Assembly (NCBI GenBank): GCA_022653215.1 | Contig: JALCSJ010000072.1 | Coordinates: 1 to 10,053 of the forward strand | Reading direction: 5' to 3' | Length of the DNA stretch: 10,053 nt | Origin: Acidaminococcaceae bacterium | Lineage (GTDB): Bacteria; Bacillota; Negativicutes; Acidaminococcales; Acidaminococcaceae | Shown here: piece by piece, positions 1 through 5,945 of the stretch | Layout: each line of letters begins with the position of its first letter | Numbering within the stretch: position 1 is the stretch's first letter | Notes under the pieces: model-generated | What the model was told of the DNA's origin: nothing | Seen by the model: only the letters and a program-made list of their open reading frames with translations | Database searches by the model: none | Made by a program: the position numbers and the translations under genes

Positions 1-2
1 GA

Positions 3-125
3 GATAACATTAAGATGGATATCGAACTTATCACCCCCATTGCTATTGAAGAAGGCCTGCGCTTTGCTATTCGTGAAGGCGGTCATACCGTTGGTGCCGG
101 TGTTGTAACCGAAATCGATGAATAA
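3..125 (+). CDS. tuf: Elongation factor Tu, C-terminal end (partial)
   Basis: This is the last 40 codons of a gene that begins before the window; the first full codon is at 3 and the TAA stop is at 123-125. The peptide reads DNIKMDIELITPIAIEEGLR and ends in GGHTVGAGVVTEIDE, which is the characteristic end of domain 3 of EF-Tu, the GTPase that carries aminoacyl-tRNA to the ribosomal A site in the cytoplasm. The GGHTVGAGVV stretch is nearly invariant in bacterial EF-Tu. Its position directly upstream of rpsJ matches the str-S10 arrangement of many Bacillota. A strong hairpin follows 16 bases after the stop. Whether this is the only tuf copy cannot be told from the window. Confidence 0.97.
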   Translation, partial: DNIKMDIELITPIAIEEGLRFAIREGGHTVGAGVVTEIDE

Positions 126-141
126 ATTTTAATGTAGCCCA

Positions 142-169
142 AATGAGGGGCTATCAATAGCCCCTCATT
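142..169 (+). terminator. 12-bp perfect hairpin after tuf, probable terminator or attenuator
   Basis: AATGAGGGGCTA (142-153) and TAGCCCCTCATT (158-169) pair perfectly over 12 bp around a TCAA loop. The tail (ATCTTATGTTT, 170-180) is T-rich but not a clean T-run, so intrinsic termination may be partial. This fits a site that separates most tuf transcripts from the ribosomal-protein transcripts while allowing read-through. An upstream copy of the 3' arm core, TAGCCC at 135-140, could pair with GGGCTA at 148-153 instead, giving a competing hairpin. No good promoter was seen after it, so read-through from tuf or an atypical promoter must feed rpsJ. Confidence 0.7.
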
Positions 170-283
170 ATCTTATGTTTATTAGAAGGCTAGCGATGAA
201 GCAAGAGATGGCTTGGTAAACCAAGGGAACTTTTGCGGAGTATGTCCGTTCTTAGAAACGCGGCGATTAGGAGGAATTACTAA
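170..283 (+). promoter_or_regulatory. 5' leader of the S10 operon with small hairpins
   Basis: This non-coding stretch lies between the post-tuf hairpin and rpsJ. It contains the hairpin CTTGG-TAAA-CCAAG (212-225). A second one, CGGA-GTATG-TCCG (236-248), can be replaced or extended by GGGAAC/GTTCTT pairing (225-230 with 248-253, including two G-U pairs). AAGC (199-202) could also pair with GCTT (211-214), which would compete with the first hairpin. The rpsJ SD AGGAGG lies at 269-274, nine bases before the ATG. In E. coli the S10 leader is the target of L4 autoregulation; nothing here shows that this leader works the same way, and I do not recognise it as a named RNA family. I found no convincing -35/-10 pair. 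Confidence 0.4.
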
Positions 284-595
284 ATGTCAAAGACTCAAAA
301 AATCAGAATACGTTTAAAAGCGTATGATTACAAAGCACTTGACCAAAGTGCTGCAAAGATTGTAGAAACTGCGAAACGTACCGGAGCACAAGTTTCCGGA
401 CCAATTCCACTTCCTACAGAAAAAAATATTTATACGATTCTACGTTCTCCTCATGTTAACAAAGACTCTCGTGAGCAATTCGAAATGAGAACTCACAAGA
501 GATTAGTTGATATTTTGGAACCGACAGCAAAGACGATTGATGCGTTAACCCGCTTAGATCTTCCTGCTGGTGTAGATATCGAGATAAAGGCGTAG
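284..595 (+). CDS. rpsJ: 30S ribosomal protein S10
   Basis: S10 is a small-subunit head protein; in E. coli it also acts with NusB and NusG in antitermination and transcription-translation coupling. The 103-residue product has the family's usual length and opens with QKIRIRLKAYD. The long loop (about 38-72) contains SGPIPLPTEKNIYTILRSPH and FEMRTHKR, both hallmarks of bacterial S10, and the protein ends with LPAGVDIEIKA. The ATG at 284 sits nine bases after AGGAGG (269-274) and gives the standard N-terminus. It is the first gene of the S10 block and is preceded by the structured leader. The TAG stop runs into a G-tract that forms the SD of rplC, only 12 bases upstream of the next start. Confidence 0.99.
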   Translation: MSKTQKIRIRLKAYDYKALDQSAAKIVETAKRTGAQVSGPIPLPTEKNIYTILRSPHVNKDSREQFEMRTHKRLVDILEPTAKTIDALTRLDLPAGVDIEIKA

Positions 596-607
596 GGGGG
601 TGCGATA

Positions 608-1315
608 ATGGCTAAAGGAATCTTAGGCAAAAAATTAGGAATGACCCAAATTTTTGAAGCCGATGGTAAGATGATTCCGGTAACTGTTGTGGAAGCCGGC
701 CCTTGCATCGTAATTCAAAATAAAACCGAGGAAACAGACGGCTATAATGCTGTACAGCTCGGATTTGGTGATATAAAAGAAAAACAACTAAGCAAACCAA
801 TGAAAGGCCGTTTTGATAAAGCAGGAGTTACACCTGTTAAGTTTATCAGAGAACTGCGCTTGACTGCTCCTTCTGAATACAAAGTTGGAGATACAGTAGC
901 AGCTGACATTTTCGCAGCAGGCGAAAAAGTTGACGCTGTAGGCGTTTCTCGCGGCAGAGGTTTTGCCGGTACTATTAAACTTCATAACTTCTCTCGTGGA
1001 CCTATGAAACACGGTTCTAAATCTCATCGTGAACCCGGTTCAATGGGACCTATGCATTCAGGCCCCGGCGGCAGAGTTATCAAAGGCAAGAAATTGCCCG
1101 GACGTATGGGTGGTAACAATGCAACAGTGCTTCGCTTAACCGTTGCAAAAGTTGACAAGGAACGTAACCTTATTATGATAAAGGGTGCTGTACCAGGTGC
1201 TAATGGTACCTTCCTTGTAATTAGACAAACCGTGAAACCTGATGTTATTAAGAAAAACAGAGTTGAGAATAAACCTCATGCTGTTAATCCGCAAAAAGCA
1301 TCAGCAAGAAAATAG
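608..1315 (+). CDS. rplC: 50S ribosomal protein L3 with a long basic C-terminal tail
   Basis: L3 binds 23S rRNA early in 50S assembly and sends a loop toward the peptidyl-transferase centre. The sequence shows the start MAKGILGKKLGMTQIF, the central stretch RGPMKHGSKSHREPGSMG (131-148) and the KGKKLPGRMGG segment (159-169). Bacterial L3 is usually about 205-212 residues; this one has 235. The usual fold appears to end near residue 210, leaving a tail of about 25 residues (PDVIKKNRVENK... ending ASARK) rich in Lys, Arg and Asn. The ATG at 608 follows an unusual G-only SD (GGGGGG, 595-600) that overlaps the end of rpsJ. Two TAG stops occur in tandem (1313-1318). The reading frame is intact, so the tail is not a frameshift artefact within the gene. 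Confidence 0.98.
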   Translation: MAKGILGKKLGMTQIFEADGKMIPVTVVEAGPCIVIQNKTEETDGYNAVQLGFGDIKEKQLSKPMKGRFDKAGVTPVKFIRELRLTAPSEYKVGDTVAADIFAAGEKVDAVGVSRGRGFAGTIKLHNFSRGPMKHGSKSHREPGSMGPMHSGPGGRVIKGKKLPGRMGGNNATVLRLTVAKVDKERNLIMIKGAVPGANGTFLVIRQTVKPDVIKKNRVENKPHAVNPQKASARK

Positions 1316-1341
1316 TAGGTACGAGAAAGGAGGGCGTTTAA

Positions 1342-1971
1342 ATGCCAAAGCTATCAGTATATGACATAACCGGTAAACAAACCGGTGAAGAAATAGAATT
1401 AATGGACTACGTATTTGGCGTAGAATTCAATGAAGCTGTTGTTCATCAAGCAGTTGTGATGCAGCAAGCTAATGCTCGCCAAGGAACCCACGCTTCACAA
1501 ACTCGCGGCATGGTTCGCGGCGGCGGTAAGAAACCTTGGAGACAAAAGGGAACAGGCCGTGCACGTGCCGGTTCCAACCGTTCACCCCTGTGGATAGGCG
1601 GCGGCGTGACTTTTGGGCCATCACCCAGATCTCATGCTAAGGATATGCCTCGCAAGGCTCGTCGTTTAGCAATTCGCTGCGCATTGTCTGCAAAAGTTGC
1701 AGCAGGTGAATTGGTTATAGTGGACAGCTTACAATTTGCTGAACCTAAAACCAAAAATGCTGTAAATATGCTTAAAGGATTTGAAGCAACAGACAAGAAA
1801 GCTTTGATTATTACCGATGGTGAGAATGAAAACATGGAAAAATCTTCTCGCAACATCGAAAAAGTTAAGGCTATTTCCAATGATTGCCTGAATGTTTTTG
1901 ATATTCTTGACGCACAAAAAGTGCTGCTTGCTAAAGACGCTGTAGCAAAGATTGAGGAGGTGCTTGCATAA
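1342..1971 (+). CDS. rplD: 50S ribosomal protein L4
   Basis: L4 is an early-assembly 23S rRNA binder whose extended loop lines the exit tunnel; in E. coli it also represses its own operon through the S10 leader. The 209-residue protein has the usual length. The tunnel loop (about 45-105) is clear from RQGTHASQTRGMVRGGGKKP, WRQKGTGRARAGS and FGPSPRSHAKDMPRK. The globular C-terminal half ends in AKIEEVLA. The ATG at 1342 follows AAAGGAGGG (1326-1334). The TAA stop shares its last base with the ATG of rplW, which suggests coupled translation of L4 and L23. Whether autoregulation exists here depends on the leader at 170-283 and cannot be read from the protein. Confidence 0.99.
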   Translation: MPKLSVYDITGKQTGEEIELMDYVFGVEFNEAVVHQAVVMQQANARQGTHASQTRGMVRGGGKKPWRQKGTGRARAGSNRSPLWIGGGVTFGPSPRSHAKDMPRKARRLAIRCALSAKVAAGELVIVDSLQFAEPKTKNAVNMLKGFEATDKKALIITDGENENMEKSSRNIEKVKAISNDCLNVFDILDAQKVLLAKDAVAKIEEVLA

Positions 1972-2261
1972 TGGCTGCTAATCCTCGTGATGTATTGGTA
2001 AAACCTCTGGTTACAGAGAAGGCTTCTGCTATGATGCAGGAAAACAAGTATACTTTCGTGGTTGCTCTGGATGCTAACAAAACAGAAATCCGTCAAGCAA
2101 TTGAAGAATTATACAAGGTAAAAGTAGTTAATGTAACAACCTTGCGCGTTATGGGCAAAACCAAGCGCATGGGCAAATATCAAGGAAAGCGTTCCGACTA
2201 TAAGAAAGCAATTGTAAGACTTGCAGAAGGTAATACAATTCCAGTCTTCGAAGGAATGTAA
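1971..2261 (+). CDS. rplW: 50S ribosomal protein L23
   Basis: L23 sits at the mouth of the peptide exit tunnel and is the docking site for trigger factor and SRP. The 96-residue product begins ANPRDVLVKPLVTEKA, the family signature, and continues with NKYTFVV, NKTEIRQAIEELYKVKV and TLRVMGKTKRMGKYQGKRSD, the basic loop followed by the last strand. The length is normal. The ATG at 1971 overlaps the rplD stop by one base (TAATG). Its SD, GAGGAGGTG (1954-1962), lies inside the end of rplD, so initiation probably depends partly on ribosomes finishing L4. Confidence 0.99.
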   Translation: MAANPRDVLVKPLVTEKASAMMQENKYTFVVALDANKTEIRQAIEELYKVKVVNVTTLRVMGKTKRMGKYQGKRSDYKKAIVRLAEGNTIPVFEGM

Positions 2262-2284
2262 TTACGAATTAAGGAGGTAAAAAA

Positions 2285-3115
2285 ATGGCTATAAAAAGCT
2301 TTAATCCGTATTCTCCCGGCAGACGTAATATGACTATATCTACCTTCGAAGAGATTACAACGGAAAAGCCCCATCGTCCTTTAGTAGAGAAATTGGGTCA
2401 GCATGCCGGCCGTAACAATACCGGTAAGACCACAGTTCGTCATCAAGGCGGCGGGCACAAAAGACAATATCGTATAATTGATTTTAAGCGTAACAAAGAT
2501 AATGTACCGGCTAAAGTAGCAACTATAGAATATGATCCTAACCGCAGTGCTAATATTGCACTTCTGTTTTATGCAGATGGTGAAAAGCGTTATATTCTTG
2601 CTCCTCAAGGTTTAAAAGTAGGTGATGTTCTGGTCAGCGGTCCTACTGCTGATATTAAAGTGGGCAATTCTTTGCCACTGGTTAACATCCCTCTTGGTAC
2701 TACAATTCACAATGTTGAGATGAAGATTGGCAAAGGTGGACAACTTGCTCGTTCTGCCGGAGCCGGCATTCAATTAATGGCTAAAGAAGGAGATTATGCT
2801 CTGCTTCGTATGCCTAGCGGTGAATTGCGTCAGGTTCATATCAACTGCCGTGCAACCATTGGTCAAATCGGTAACATTGATCATGAAAACATTTCCATTG
2901 GTAAGGCCGGCCGTACCCGTTGGCTAGGTATTCGTCCTGCTAACCGTGGTGTTGCCATGAATCCTAACGACCATCCACATGGCGGCGGCGAAGGCCACTC
3001 TCCTGTTGGACGTAAGCGTCCTGTTACTCCTTGGGGTAAGAGCGCTTATGGTACACGTACTCGTGTTAAGAAGAAGGCATCTTCTAAATTGATTCTAAAA
3101 CGTAGAACCAAATAA
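2285..3115 (+). CDS. rplB: 50S ribosomal protein L2
   Basis: L2 is a core 23S rRNA binder needed for subunit association and peptidyl-transferase function. The 276-residue protein has the normal length. It contains KSFNPYSPGRR near the N-terminus, VRHQGGGHKRQYRIIDFKR (51-69) and AMNPNDHPHGGGEG (224-237). His230 in DHPHGGGEG corresponds to the conserved histidine (His229 in E. coli) tied to peptidyl transfer. The tail TPWGKSAYGTRTRVKKK...LKRRTK is the usual basic end. After GGGEG comes His238, where Lys or Arg is common; this looks like a benign variant. The ATG at 2285 follows AAGGAGGT (2271-2278). Confidence 0.99.
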   Translation: MAIKSFNPYSPGRRNMTISTFEEITTEKPHRPLVEKLGQHAGRNNTGKTTVRHQGGGHKRQYRIIDFKRNKDNVPAKVATIEYDPNRSANIALLFYADGEKRYILAPQGLKVGDVLVSGPTADIKVGNSLPLVNIPLGTTIHNVEMKIGKGGQLARSAGAGIQLMAKEGDYALLRMPSGELRQVHINCRATIGQIGNIDHENISIGKAGRTRWLGIRPANRGVAMNPNDHPHGGGEGHSPVGRKRPVTPWGKSAYGTRTRVKKKASSKLILKRRTK

Positions 3116-3145
3116 TTGAATGCATAGCGAAAGGAGGCATACATA

Positions 3146-3484
3146 GTGTCCAGATCAGTAAAAAAAGGACCTTATGTCCATGCAAGTCTTTTAAAAAAGA
3201 TTGAAGCATTAAACGCTGCTAAAGACAAGAAAGTTATTAAAACTTGGTCTCGCAGTTCTACCATACTCCCTGAGTTCCTGGGGCATACTATTGCCGTTCA
3301 TGACGGTCATAAACATGTTCCTGTGTACATCACAGAAGATATGGTTGGCCATAAATTAGGCGAATTTGCTCCCACCCGTTTATTTAGAGGTCACGGAGAC
3401 AAAAACGCATCAGTAGAATCAGCAGCAGCACCGGCAGCAGCAGCACCGGCAGCAGCACCAGCAGCTTCGGCTGATAAGAAATAG
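3146..3484 (+). CDS. rpsS: 30S ribosomal protein S19 with an Ala/Pro-rich C-terminal insertion
   Basis: S19 forms a heterodimer with S13 in the head of the 30S subunit; its C-terminal tail reaches toward the tRNA sites. The conserved body is clear: SRSVKKGPYVH at the start, KTWSRSSTILPEFLGHTIAV (32-51), and HKLGEFAPTRLFRGH (69-83). Family members are usually about 92-95 residues; this one is 112. After FRGH the tail reads GDKNASVES, then an Ala/Pro run (93-107, AAAP-AAAAP-AAAP-AA), then SADKK. The closing ADKK resembles the normal S19 ending, as though the repeat had been inserted before it. The GTG start at 3146 follows AAAGGAGG (3130-3137) and gives the standard N-terminus. The frame is open through the repeat to a TAG stop. 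Confidence 0.97.
   Translation: MSRSVKKGPYVHASLLKKIEALNAAKDKKVIKTWSRSSTILPEFLGHTIAVHDGHKHVPVYITEDMVGHKLGEFAPTRLFRGHGDKNASVESAAAPAAAAPAAAPAASADKK
3422..3466 (+). repeat. GCA/CCG codon repeat inside rpsS
   Basis: Fifteen codons are almost all GCA, broken by CCG or CCA every three or four codons: (GCA)3 CCG (GCA)4 CCG (GCA)3 CCA GCA GCT. The near-identical codons, rather than mixed alanine codons, suggest recent growth by slippage or unequal copying. The unit is three bases, so changes in number keep the frame. The product is the Ala/Pro-rich tail of S19. Confidence 0.85.
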
Positions 3485-3504
3485 GGGAAGGGGGACACCA
3501 AACA

Positions 3505-3840
3505 ATGGAAGAAGCTAAAGCTTATGTAAAATATGTTCGCATCGCACCGCGTAAGTTGCGTATCGTCATCAATCTTATTCGCGGCAAAGCTGTGAATGAA
3601 GCATTCGCGATCCTCAAGTACACCCCTAAAGTCGGTTCTGAGGTTATTGAGAAAGTATTGCGTTCTGCGGTTGCTAACGCTGAACATAATTTCGACATGA
3701 ATGTAGACAAATTGATCGTATCCAGTGCTTTTATTGATCAAGGACCTACAATGAAGAGAATTCATCCCCGTTCACGTGGACAGGCTTTCAAAATTTTGAA
3801 ACGTTCCAGCCATGTAACGGTGGCAGTTGCAGAAAAATAA
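3505..3840 (+). CDS. rplV: 50S ribosomal protein L22
   Basis: L22 binds all six domains of 23S rRNA and its beta-hairpin lines the exit tunnel near the macrolide site. The 111-residue product is of normal length and begins with AKAYVKYVRIAPRKLRIVIN and LIRGKAVNEAFAIL. The tunnel hairpin is at about 80-98 (GPTMKRIHPRSRGQAFKIL), with the expected RxxPRxRG core and no deletion of the kind linked to macrolide resistance. The ATG at 3505 is preceded by a G-rich SD (GAAGGGGG, 3487-3494) instead of AAGGAGG, so initiation may be somewhat weaker than for its neighbours. It is 20 bases after rpsS. Confidence 0.99.
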   Translation: MEEAKAYVKYVRIAPRKLRIVINLIRGKAVNEAFAILKYTPKVGSEVIEKVLRSAVANAEHNFDMNVDKLIVSSAFIDQGPTMKRIHPRSRGQAFKILKRSSHVTVAVAEK

Positions 3841-3867
3841 TCTTCTGGATAAAGGAGGGAAACAACA

Positions 3868-4548
3868 GTGGGTCAAAAAGTTAATCCACATGGTTTTAGA
3901 GTCGGCATCATCTCAGATTGGGATGCAAAGTGGTTTGCCGATAAAGACTATCAAAAATATTTGTTGGAAGACATTAAGATTCGTGCTTTTATTAAAGAAA
4001 AATTATTCTTATCCGGAATTGCTCGTGTACAAATAGAAAGAGCTACTCAAAAAACTCGTATTTCCATTTATACCGCAAAACCAGGTATGGTAATTGGCCG
4101 TCAGGGCAGCAACATTGAATTGTTGAAAAACGATTTAAAGAAGTTCACTGACAGCAATATTGATATCAACATTGTTGAGATTAAGAATCCCGATATGAAT
4201 GCTACTCTGGTAGCAGAAAATATCGCTTCTCAATTGGAACGTCGTATTGCATATCGTCGTGCTATGAAACAATGTGTTAGCCGTACAATGCGTATGGGTG
4301 CCAAGGGAATCAAAATTTTATGTAGCGGCCGTTTGGGCGGTGCTGAAATCGCTAGAAAAGAAAGTTATCGTGAAGGCAGTATTCCTTTGCACACTTTAAG
4401 AGCTGATATTGATTATGGTACAGCAGAAGCTCGTACTACTTATGGTCGTATCGGTATTAAAGTATGGATTTATAAGGGCGAAGTACTCCCGGAAAGCAAG
4501 GTAGCAAAGCAAGCTGCTCCTGAGGCTGAGCAAGGAGGAACTAAGTAA
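3868..4548 (+). CDS. rpsC: 30S ribosomal protein S3
   Basis: S3 lies at the mRNA entry tunnel and contributes to the ribosome's helicase activity. The 226-residue protein starts GQKVNPHGFRVGII and has a type 2 KH domain with the GxxG loop GRQG at 77-80. Arg130, Arg131 and Lys134 in YRRAMK correspond to the E. coli Arg131/Arg132/Lys135 residues implicated in mRNA unwinding. The C-terminal domain contains GRLGGAEIARKESYREGSIP (154-173) and ends in a short hydrophilic tail. The length is slightly above the common 210-220. The GTG start at 3868 follows AAAGGAGGG (3851-3859). The stop overlaps the rplP start by one base. Confidence 0.99.
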   Translation: MGQKVNPHGFRVGIISDWDAKWFADKDYQKYLLEDIKIRAFIKEKLFLSGIARVQIERATQKTRISIYTAKPGMVIGRQGSNIELLKNDLKKFTDSNIDINIVEIKNPDMNATLVAENIASQLERRIAYRRAMKQCVSRTMRMGAKGIKILCSGRLGGAEIARKESYREGSIPLHTLRADIDYGTAEARTTYGRIGIKVWIYKGEVLPESKVAKQAAPEAEQGGTK

Positions 4549-5006
4549 TGTTAATACCAAAGAGAGTAAAATATCGTAAGCAACATAGAGGCCGTATGAA
4601 AGGCCGTGCCATGCGTGGTAACAGAGTAGCTCATGGAACATTCGGCCTGGTAGCATTGGAACCATCTTGGATTACCAATCGCCAGATTGAAGCTGCACGT
4701 ATTGCTATGACCCGTTATATTAAACGTGGTGGTCATGTATGGATTCAAATTTACCCAGACAAACCTGTTACAGCCAAAGCTGCTGGTAGCCGTATGGGTA
4801 GCGGTAAAGGTTCACCTGAGTATTGGGTAGCAGTTGTAAAACCCGGTCGCGTACTGTTCGAAATGGACGGAGTTCCCGAGGAAGCTGCTAAAGAAGCTAT
4901 GCGTCTTGCCGGCAATAAGTTGCCTATTAAGACAAAATTCTTCACCAAAGCTCAATTGGACGCTGAAGTCACCGCACGAGAAAATGGAGTAGGTGGTGAA
5001 GCTTAA
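4548..5006 (+). CDS. rplP: 50S ribosomal protein L16
   Basis: L16 binds near the central protuberance and helps place tRNA in the A site. The product begins with MLIPKRVKYRKQHRGRMKGR, contains GTFGLVALEPSWITNRQIEA and has the SRMGSGKGSPEYWVAVV motif (81-97). Arg82 matches the E. coli Arg81 that is hydroxylated in that species; no such modification can be inferred here. At 152 residues it is a little longer than the usual 137-147, because of a short glycine-rich acidic end (ENGVGGEA). The ATG at 4548 overlaps the rpsC stop (TAATG), with its SD AAGGAGG (4532-4538) inside rpsC. Its own stop overlaps rpmC in the same way. Confidence 0.99.
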   Translation: MLIPKRVKYRKQHRGRMKGRAMRGNRVAHGTFGLVALEPSWITNRQIEAARIAMTRYIKRGGHVWIQIYPDKPVTAKAAGSRMGSGKGSPEYWVAVVKPGRVLFEMDGVPEEAAKEAMRLAGNKLPIKTKFFTKAQLDAEVTARENGVGGEA

Positions 5007-5200
5007 TGAAAACTACAGAAATCAGAGATATGTCTGAAACTGAATTGGATACAAAACTTGCTGGTTTGAAAGATGAGCTTTTCAATCTGCGTTTTCAAAT
5101 GGCAACCGGAAATTGTGAAAATCCAATGAAGATAAAAGAGATTAAAAAGTCTATTGCCCGCATAAAGACTATTCAAAGGGAACGTGAGATCAAAGCTTAA
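5006..5200 (+). CDS. rpmC: 50S ribosomal protein L29
   Basis: L29 is a small two-helix protein near the exit tunnel beside L23. The 64-residue product has the family motif LKDELFNLRFQMATG (21-35) followed by IKKSIARIKTIQRER (47-61), and the length is usual. The ATG at 5006 overlaps the rplP stop by one base. The only SD-like sequence is a weak AGGTGG (4991-4996), the poorest in the block, so translation is probably coupled to L16 rather than independently initiated. The internal Cys37 in TGNCENP has no obvious partner. Confidence 0.98.
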   Translation: MKTTEIRDMSETELDTKLAGLKDELFNLRFQMATGNCENPMKIKEIKKSIARIKTIQREREIKA

Positions 5201-5235
5201 TTCGTTTCCAAGCTAAGCGAAGGAGGAACAATTTC

Positions 5236-5496
5236 GTGGCAGAACAAAGAAATATGCGTGTATCACGTATCGGTAAAGTGGTTAGCGATAAGATGGATAA
5301 AACTATCGTAGTTGCTATTGAACGTTTAGTTCAACATCCCCTTTACAAAAAAGGCGTGAAAAACACTGTTAAATTTAAGGCTCATGATGAAAACAACGAA
5401 GCCCATGTTGGGGATACTGTTAAATGCGTACAGACCCGTCCTTTATCCAAGGATAAATGCTGGCGTTTAGTTGAAATTACTGAGCATGCAAAATAA
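5236..5496 (+). CDS. rpsQ: 30S ribosomal protein S17
   Basis: S17 is a primary 16S rRNA binder with an OB fold in the 30S body. The 86-residue product contains RIGKVVSDKMDKTIVVAIER (11-30), HPLYKK (35-40) and the terminal RPLSKDKCWRLVEI (68-81), all diagnostic, and the length is normal. The GTG at 5236 lies eight bases after GAAGGAGGA (5219-5227) and yields the standard N-terminal region. It is the last gene of the S10 block. The 43-base gap to rplN is the largest inside the ribosomal gene run and carries a small hairpin. Confidence 0.99.
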   Translation: MAEQRNMRVSRIGKVVSDKMDKTIVVAIERLVQHPLYKKGVKNTVKFKAHDENNEAHVGDTVKCVQTRPLSKDKCWRLVEITEHAK

Positions 5497-5501
5497 AAAG
5501 A

Positions 5502-5525
5502 TTGCCCAATGTTAAAATAGGGCAA
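5502..5525 (+). promoter_or_regulatory. Small hairpin at the S10/spc junction touching the rplN SD
   Basis: TTGCCC (5502-5507) and GGGCAA (5520-5525) form a 6-bp perfect stem with a 12-base A/T-rich loop. The last two stem bases are also the first two of the rplN SD (AAGGGAGG, 5524-5531). There is no T-run after it, so it is not an intrinsic terminator. It might tune rplN translation or mark a processing site; it may also be chance, since six pairs with a long loop are only modestly stable. Confidence 0.3.
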
Positions 5526-5539
5526 GGGAGGAAAAGAAC

Positions 5540-5908
5540 ATGATACAACAACAGACAGTGCTCAATGTTGGCGACAACACCGGGGCAAAGAAAATTATGT
5601 GTATCCGTGTGTTAGGCGGTTCCTATCGTAAATATGCTAACATCGGTGATGTAATTGTATGTTCTGTTAAAGATGCATCACCCGGTGGCGTTGTCCAAAA
5701 GGGTGAGGTAGTTAAAGCAGTTGTGGTTCGTTCTGTGAAAGGAACCCGTCGTCCTGATGGTTCATATATCCGTTTTGATGAAAATGCTGCAGTTTTGATT
5801 AAAGATGATAAGAGCCCTCGCGGCACTCGTATTTTCGGGCCAGTAGCTCGTGAATTAAGAGATAAGGATTACATGAAAATTATTTCTTTAGCGCCTGAAG
5901 TGCTATAA
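5540..5908 (+). CDS. rplN: 50S ribosomal protein L14
   Basis: L14 sits at the subunit interface of the 50S particle, forming bridges to 16S rRNA, and is the first gene of the spc block. The 122-residue product has the exact usual length. It starts MIQQQTVLNVGDNTGAKKIM, contains the signature around DASPGGVVQKGEVVKAVVVR (45-64) and ends with GTRIFGPVARELR (95-107) before YMKIISLAPEVL. The ATG at 5540 follows AAGGGAGG (5524-5531), which overlaps the edge of a small hairpin. The gene is otherwise unremarkable. Confidence 0.99.
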   Translation: MIQQQTVLNVGDNTGAKKIMCIRVLGGSYRKYANIGDVIVCSVKDASPGGVVQKGEVVKAVVVRSVKGTRRPDGSYIRFDENAAVLIKDDKSPRGTRIFGPVARELRDKDYMKIISLAPEVL

Positions 5909-5945
5909 GAATCTGAAAACCCACAATAAGGGAGGTGTTTAGAAC

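Noticed and set aside
1632..2096. 154-codon open frame on the minus strand opposite rplD/rplW
   Set aside because: It lies wholly antisense to two well-identified ribosomal genes, spans their junction, and shows no SD or recognisable protein family.
3120..3140. ATGC/GCAT pair flanking the rpsS SD
   Set aside because: Only four pairs; expected by chance.
3391..3765. 124-codon minus-strand frame opposite the rpsS repeat and rplV
   Set aside because: Its Ala/Gly-rich part is just the complement of the GCA repeat; no independent evidence of coding.
3827..4036. 69-codon plus-strand frame overlapping the end of rplV and start of rpsC
   Set aside because: It is an alternative frame of rpsC; the rpsC frame has the S3 motifs, a good SD and the GTG start.
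5194..5221. Short inverted pairs (AGCTT/AAGCT, TTCG/CGAA) between rpmC and rpsQ
   Set aside because: Stems are only 4-5 bp with long loops, compete with each other and have no T-run; not distinguishable from chance.
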